Below are positions 59,713-64,000 of a stretch of DNA of 64,000 nt, one piece after another. The notes beneath the pieces were generated by a model, which was not told the DNA's origin, made no database searches, and saw nothing but the letters and a program-made list of their open reading frames with translations. The stretch is from Alcaligenaceae bacterium (GTDB taxonomy: Bacteria > Pseudomonadota > Gammaproteobacteria > Burkholderiales > Burkholderiaceae_B), in the NCBI GenBank assembly GCA_013416405.1, contig JACCET010000003.1, forward strand, positions 336,936 through 400,935. Reading direction: 5' to 3'. Both the position numbers and the translations under genes were made by a program. Numbering within the stretch: position 1 is the first letter of the stretch; each line of letters opens with the position of its first letter.

Positions 59713-59781
59713 AGATACTGACCTCACGCTTATTGGCTTTGCGGGCCGAAATAATACGAATGACGTCGTGCCTTGATGTGT
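59687..59781 (-). pseudogene. brnT toxin remnant, cut by REP palindrome 3
   Basis: In the frame overlapping the start of the antitoxin gene the minus strand encodes RIISARKANKREVSIYEKN and a stop, the conserved end of BrnT toxins including its catalytic-side Arg and His-like neighbourhood. The reading frame upstream ends abruptly at the palindrome at 59782; the first two thirds of the toxin are absent from the window. Confidence 0.7.
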
Positions 59782-59831
59782 GAATGGGGTCAGACACGAT
59801 TATCAAAAGATAATCGTGTCTGACCCCATTC
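59782..59831. repeat. REP-like palindrome 3
   Basis: 23-bp perfect arms (59782-59804, 59809-59831) with AAAA loop, identical in arms and loop to palindrome 2. Its left boundary is the truncation point of brnT. Confidence 0.9.
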
Positions 59832-59837
59832 GGCTCC

Positions 59838-60458
59838 TTAATGCAGCAACACACCCAGACTGGTGTCTTGCGGTTCTGGGCTGTCCAGCCAGGGCAAATC
59901 CAGCGGCAGATGCCAGTGAGCGGCTTGTGACTTCTTGATCAAGAGCTCGATCAACTGGTGCACGTGCTCGGGCGCCAAAGGCATGGCCAGCACCGGCTGT
60001 TGCGCGCTGGCCTGCGTCATGGCCTGCGGCATGGGCAAGCCCTTGAACGCCAGTATCAATTGTTTATCGTCTAGCCTGACCGTCAGCTCGGTGGCCAGAA
60101 AAATTTCAGCCTTCGCGGCCGCAGCGTCCTTGTCCGAGGCGCTTGCCTGGCCGAACTGTTCCGCCTTGGCCGCACCCTTGGCGCTGTCGGCATCGAGCTT
60201 GGCCTGCATGGCTTTCTGATGCGCCATCTGCAGCACTTCCTTCCAGTAGGCGGCGGGCGTCTGGCCCAGCCCGGTCAGCTCGGGCAGCTTGACCAGCAGC
60301 TGCTGCAAGACAATCATGCTCATGCGACGCGTCAGCAGCAGGTGCACAGCCCCGTGACTGGGTCGCTGTGCATTGATGACGAGGCGGTCCTCGCAGGCGC
60401 TGAAGGCGATGTTGATATGGCCGCTGAGCGGGTAAGTGGTGTCGGTGGTTTTGTCCAT
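59838..60458 (-). CDS. Hypothetical protein linked to the large surface protein
   Basis: A 206-residue protein I do not recognise. It lacks a signal peptide and membrane segments. Residues about 75-115 are Ala/Lys/Asp-rich and probably helical. It starts with ATG at 60458 (MDKTTDTT); an upstream in-frame ATG at 60479 falls inside the stem-loop. It lies directly downstream of the RTX/S-layer-like gene on the same strand, with only a hairpin between them, suggesting a cargo-specific accessory or regulatory role. Confidence 0.6.
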   Translation of the reverse strand: MDKTTDTTYPLSGHINIAFSACEDRLVINAQRPSHGAVHLLLTRRMSMIVLQQLLVKLPELTGLGQTPAAYWKEVLQMAHQKAMQAKLDADSAKGAAKAEQFGQASASDKDAAAAKAEIFLATELTVRLDDKQLILAFKGLPMPQAMTQASAQQPVLAMPLAPEHVHQLIELLIKKSQAAHWHLPLDLPWLDSPEPQDTSLGVLLH

Positions 60459-60470
60459 GGGGGTACGATA

Positions 60471-60507
60471 ACACCCCAAAGCCGGGTGGTGCCCGGCTTT
60501 GGGGTGT
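60471..60507. terminator. Strong stem-loop after the surface-protein gene
   Basis: ACACCCCAAAGCCGGG (60471-60486) and CCCGGCTTTGGGGTGT (60492-60507) are perfect 16-bp arms with a 5-nt loop. It is 33 bp past the surface-protein stop and overlaps the leader of the next gene. No T-run follows on the minus strand, so it may also work as an attenuator or 3'-end stabiliser. Confidence 0.6.
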
Positions 60508-60539
60508 GGTTTAACTGCAGTTGCTGTAGTGAGTGGAAT

Positions 60540-63500
60540 CTAAGCGACAGCTCCTGCTAAAACAAAATTACCTTGTTCCATCATCATTCCCAACAATGCG
60601 ATTTCTTGAGTGCTATTCAGCGTGACCAATCCGTTTTCTGGGTCTTGGTCGGTCCCTTCGTAGCCCAATATTTTAAGAGCGGGGAGTAATATGGCTAGGT
60701 CTGGCGCATAGTCTGGGTCAACATCAGGCAATAAGGTATTCAAAAACCTTGCCAGCTCAAATTTGCTCAGAGCATTCGCGAAGACAAGAGAGCCATCGCC
60801 TTCGTCAAACGTAATAACCAATTCAAACTCATCTGGATTTCCGGTATAAATCTGTTGGCCACCTGCTGTGAGTCCAAAAGTTTCTATGTTTGTGGCACCG
60901 GCTGTATTGGCAGGAGTTTCGTATGCAGAATTGTCTCGGCCAAACTGAATTGTTACTGCGCTAGCCAAGGTATCGACATCCGCATAACCTTGGAATGAAA
61001 CGATATCAAAGGTCAAGTCTGCGCCGGGAGCATCTGAGTCAACGTCAACGGGGCTGCCATCTGCTGGATCAATGTCATCATATCGCTCGACAGGCCCAAA
61101 GTTGAAGTTGAATATGACATCCGTTCCCTGATTGGCGCCGCCCGCAAGAATTGTATCTTGACCGCCTAGTTGAAGATCTTGTCCTGATGTTCCTAATACC
61201 AGGATATTAGTGCCCGCACCACCGTCTATAGTGTCATCACCATAGCTTTCGGGATTGTATCGATCCACTAATTCAGGCGTAGCGTCTCCTCGAATGATGT
61301 CATTTCCGGCACCGCCGATAAGCATATCACTGCCAGAGCCACCGATGAGGATGTCGTCACCGTTGCCGCCATTGAGTGTTACCGGCAAGTTCTTATAAGC
61401 ACTCAGATCGAACGTATCGTCACCGATACCACCCAAAATCTCGAACGTGGCATTCGCGCCATTGGCCTCGACACCCGCAGCGGGTTTCCAGGTGATATCA
61501 CCTGTTGCTTCGCTTGCGTCTACCAGCTCGATGGCGTTTTCGGTTCCGCCGACCAACGGAGAAAGTGTCAGATCTCCGCCACCTGTAATAGTGATGGTTT
61601 GAAGGTCAGTTGCCGTTCCTCCGAGACCCAGGGTAGCGCTGCTACCTGCAGCTATTTCCACTTCTACGTGCTCTACGCCGACCTCACGGGCAACAACATG
61701 AATGAAATCGCCGGCTTGGGTGTCTTCCAGTTTAATCTTCAGCGTTGTATCGATGCCGTCTGTGACGCCATCGGCCGTGTAGATGGAGATGTCGAGCTCG
61801 TTTTCTCCGGGGTTGTTAGCCCAACCACGGACACCATAGACGACGTCCTCCAGTGAGGCATTCCTGTATTCCGCTCTAAAATGCAAGTTGTCGCTTTCTT
61901 GAGCATTTGCTGCTGCATCAGTGACATCCGTCCAGATTTCTTTTGCGTCCTGAACTTGGCCTAGATCCAGCTCCTTGGTCTCGCCGGTCGTTGCTCCAAC
62001 AAACATGGCATTATTGATCGTCTCGATGCCCGAGGTAATCAGAGGGGAGGAGCTACCGGACACTGCCGTAATATTCAGTACGTCCTCTCCCTCGCCACCA
62101 TCAATTTTCGTAAAGCTATCTGTTCCATTGATGGTGACAATGTCATTGCCTGTGCCTGCAACTACACTCGTTCCTTCGGTTGAGGCTACGATTTCCATCT
62201 CGATCCCAGTGATGGCCGTGGTGTCAACGTCTTGGAAGCCTTCAATCGTTATGTTTTCGTTCCCATCACCTGTGAGGACAAGATTCGTGAACTGGTTGCC
62301 GAGTAATTCGGAAACATATGTCTTTCCATCGCTTGCGTTAGTAATCTCCAATGTTTCGAAATTACTTACGGTGTTTGCGCCGAGACTGCTGCTTTCGGCG
62401 ACATACCAATTGTTATAAGTGAAGTCATTCAATTTAAGCGTATCGTTTCCTTCTCCGCCGTTTATGAATGCCTTGCCCGCCCACGGATAATTACCTGTAC
62501 CGCTCGAATTATGTAACTGTAAAGTATCATCGCCAGTGCCGAATTGAATTGACCACTCGTGGCGACCAACCGGGGCGGATCCGCTGCCGGTATAAACAAA
62601 TGCATCCAGATGCACATTGCCTTCCAGCTCCGCGGAGCTAAATTTAGTGCCAGGATCGCCGAAATACAAGGTGCCAAGCTCTAGATCGCCTTCGCCTTCC
62701 ACAGTGACGCTTCCCAGGGTGTAACCAATAGAATTTACTTCGTTTGGACCGTTACCTAGATCAAGCTGATTCGTGCCGTTTACGGTGATTGTCAGATCTT
62801 TATCTATCGGGTCTACCGCGCCTTCCGCATGAACGAGTACGTTGGTGGCTTTATCGTTGGGTAAGGATACACTCGAGTTGTTCAGTATGAAATGTGCGTT
62901 GATCTCCTTTGCCTCCGACGCAAATTCCAAGTCATTATTAGCGAGGAGAGATATCGTATTGTCCTCTACTACCGAATAAGAATAATTGCTGGAGTTGGTA
63001 GCGGACTGAATGATAAGCGCCTGGGCACTGGTCACTTCACCGCCAGCAGGATCCTCGTCAGTAATACTATAGCTCCACGCGTCATCTGAAGTCAGTAGCG
63101 CCAGTGCCGCAACTTGAGCAATCGTCAAGGCACCTGCGTCATCATCGGTGATGGTGACGGCGACTGCGTTGGCAATCACTACACTTGCGTCATCATTCAA
63201 CAGGTTCTGGGCCGAGTCCTCAATGCTGTAGGTTGCATCGAGTACAAGGTCATTAGTGGCCTCTTGGACGATTAGTTCAGCTGCCTCCAGTTGGGTTGTA
63301 GCGTCGGCAACAGATAATTGGCCGAGAACAATTGTGGCGTCGTTCAGGCTGTAAGAGACAGCGCCCTCTACTACGGCGGCATTGTCCGGATTGCTCAGGT
63401 TCTCCAGGCTATCGAGCAGCGTGTAGGTGCCGTTGTTGATCGTGATGGTATCGCCGTTGGTAGCACCAGCGACGACCGCATTCTCGCGTACGGCAGTCTC

Positions 63501-64000
63501 TGCTGCAGTCTGCGCTGCTACCAGACCATCGACTGTGGCGTTCTCCACATTGGCCGCAGTCAGCGACTCATCGCTCAGCGTGTAGGCGGTTGCGCCTGTG
63601 CGCTCAGCTTCTGCACCTGTCAGGTTTTCCAGACTGTCGGTCAGGCTGTACGGCACCGTGACCACAACAGCCTCGTCGTTGGTGAGTTTGGCATTCTCCA
63701 GAATGGCTTGCTCGGCCTCGGAGAAGAACGCATCTTCAGCCCCCTCAATGGCAGCAGCCAAGCCAGCAATCGAGCTGTTAACCGCCTCGGTCTCGAAGGT
63801 TGTTTCGGTCAAGGTCAGCGCCGTGGCCAAGGCAACGACATCTGCGTTTGCAGGGTCTGCCAGGTTTTCCAGGCTGTCGGTCAGGCTGTACGGCACCGTG
63901 ACCACAACAGCCTCGTCGTTGGTGAGTTTGGCATTCTCCAGAATGGCTTGCTCGGCCTCGGAGAAGAACGCATCTTCAGCCCCCTCAATGGCAGCAGCCA
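60540..64000 (-). CDS. Large RTX / S-layer-like secreted protein (5' end outside window)
   Basis: The C-terminal 1,153 residues of a giant protein; the frame is still open at the right edge. The visible N-terminal third is made of about 80-residue repeats centred on YSLTDSLENL and EAEQAILENAKLTNDEA. A beta-rich middle follows. Near 61,250-61,450 are calcium-binding RTX nonapeptides (GGNGDDILIGGSGSDMLIGG, GGAGNDIIRGD, GGAGTNILVLG); scattered GGEGND-type repeats occur earlier. The last 200 residues lack RTX and end LAGAVA, as expected of an uncleaved type I signal. It is probably the cargo of the PrtD-type exporter and with SapC may form an S-layer or adhesin. The DNA is less GC-rich than its neighbours. 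Confidence 0.85.
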   Translation of the reverse strand, partial: AAAIEGAEDAFFSEAEQAILENAKLTNDEAVVVTVPYSLTDSLENLADPANADVVALATALTLTETTFETEAVNSSIAGLAAAIEGAEDAFFSEAEQAILENAKLTNDEAVVVTVPYSLTDSLENLTGAEAERTGATAYTLSDESLTAANVENATVDGLVAAQTAAETAVRENAVVAGATNGDTITINNGTYTLLDSLENLSNPDNAAVVEGAVSYSLNDATIVLGQLSVADATTQLEAAELIVQEATNDLVLDATYSIEDSAQNLLNDDASVVIANAVAVTITDDDAGALTIAQVAALALLTSDDAWSYSITDEDPAGGEVTSAQALIIQSATNSSNYSYSVVEDNTISLLANNDLEFASEAKEINAHFILNNSSVSLPNDKATNVLVHAEGAVDPIDKDLTITVNGTNQLDLGNGPNEVNSIGYTLGSVTVEGEGDLELGTLYFGDPGTKFSSAELEGNVHLDAFVYTGSGSAPVGRHEWSIQFGTGDDTLQLHNSSGTGNYPWAGKAFINGGEGNDTLKLNDFTYNNWYVAESSSLGANTVSNFETLEITNASDGKTYVSELLGNQFTNLVLTGDGNENITIEGFQDVDTTAITGIEMEIVASTEGTSVVAGTGNDIVTINGTDSFTKIDGGEGEDVLNITAVSGSSSPLITSGIETINNAMFVGATTGETKELDLGQVQDAKEIWTDVTDAAANAQESDNLHFRAEYRNASLEDVVYGVRGWANNPGENELDISIYTADGVTDGIDTTLKIKLEDTQAGDFIHVVAREVGVEHVEVEIAAGSSATLGLGGTATDLQTITITGGGDLTLSPLVGGTENAIELVDASEATGDITWKPAAGVEANGANATFEILGGIGDDTFDLSAYKNLPVTLNGGNGDDILIGGSGSDMLIGGAGNDIIRGDATPELVDRYNPESYGDDTIDGGAGTNILVLGTSGQDLQLGGQDTILAGGANQGTDVIFNFNFGPVERYDDIDPADGSPVDVDSDAPGADLTFDIVSFQGYADVDTLASAVTIQFGRDNSAYETPANTAGATNIETFGLTAGGQQIYTGNPDEFELVITFDEGDGSLVFANALSKFELARFLNTLLPDVDPDYAPDLAILLPALKILGYEGTDQDPENGLVTLNSTQEIALLGMMMEQGNFVLAGAVA
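63622..64000. repeat. 240-bp tandem repeat in the surface-protein gene
   Basis: 63622-63760 and 63862-64000 are the same sequence except one base (AGACTG or AGGCTG), exactly 240 bp apart. The 80-codon period matches the protein repeats YSLTDSLENL. Only one full period and part of the next are visible, since the copy number continues beyond the edge. Confidence 0.9.

Noticed and set aside
61599..62418. Plus-strand frames inside the surface-protein gene
   Set aside because: Antisense shadows of a continuous minus-strand repeat and RTX protein.

Overview
The window reads as chromosomal DNA of a betaproteobacterium, most likely Burkholderiales family Alcaligenaceae (Bordetella/Pusillimonas-like). 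The reasons are the mlaF-gltD-gltB arrangement, a Bug-type tripartite tricarboxylate receptor, a second infA encoding an 85-residue IF-1, and a GC-rich background. The genus is an inference. No rRNA, tRNA, CRISPR array or phage module was seen.

Region by region. 1-13 kb: core metabolism on the minus strand (partial mlaF, gltD, gltB), a queuosine-precursor transporter gene behind a well-formed preQ1-I riboswitch, a degenerate transposase-like gene, and a FadN-type beta-oxidation enzyme with its thiolase. 12.4-26.4 kb: a compact catabolic island. A LysR gene diverges from an eight-gene run (SdhB-, SdhC- and SdhD-like, two-subunit class I fumarase, SdhA-like flavoprotein, ThDP enzyme, TauE/SafE permease). 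This converges on a sulfolactate module: Bug receptor, suyB and suyA facing a GntR regulator, slcC and comC. The sulfolactate part matches a known pathway in which two dehydrogenases interconvert (S)- and (R)-sulfolactate through sulfopyruvate and SuyAB splits it into pyruvate and sulfite. The succinate-dehydrogenase/fumarase/ThDP part has no obvious textbook counterpart and may feed a C4 precursor, for example a sulfonated dicarboxylate, into it. 26.4-31.6 kb: pgi, infA and a large Cache/GAF/HD-GYP protein.

31.6-52.6 kb: surface polysaccharide locus with an O-antigen ligase, two GT2 enzymes, rfbBDAC for dTDP-L-rhamnose, a DUF2142 membrane protein, an ABC exporter (Wzm/Wzt with C-terminal glycan-binding domain) and several large coiled-coil glycosyltransferases. 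It shows duplication and decay: two paralogous gene pairs, two GT2 remnants, a truncated small flippase-like gene, and a perfect palindrome inserted in frame in one ORF.

52.6-64 kb: a type I secretion system (TolC, HlyD, PrtD-type ABC) and a SapC-family gene on the same strand as a very large repeat-rich RTX/S-layer-like protein that runs off the right end. Between them sits an insertion zone with an intact REP-associated tyrosine transposase (RAYT), three near-identical long palindromes plus a half copy, a decayed DUF4351 gene, and an orphan BrnA-like antitoxin whose BrnT toxin has been cut off by a palindrome.
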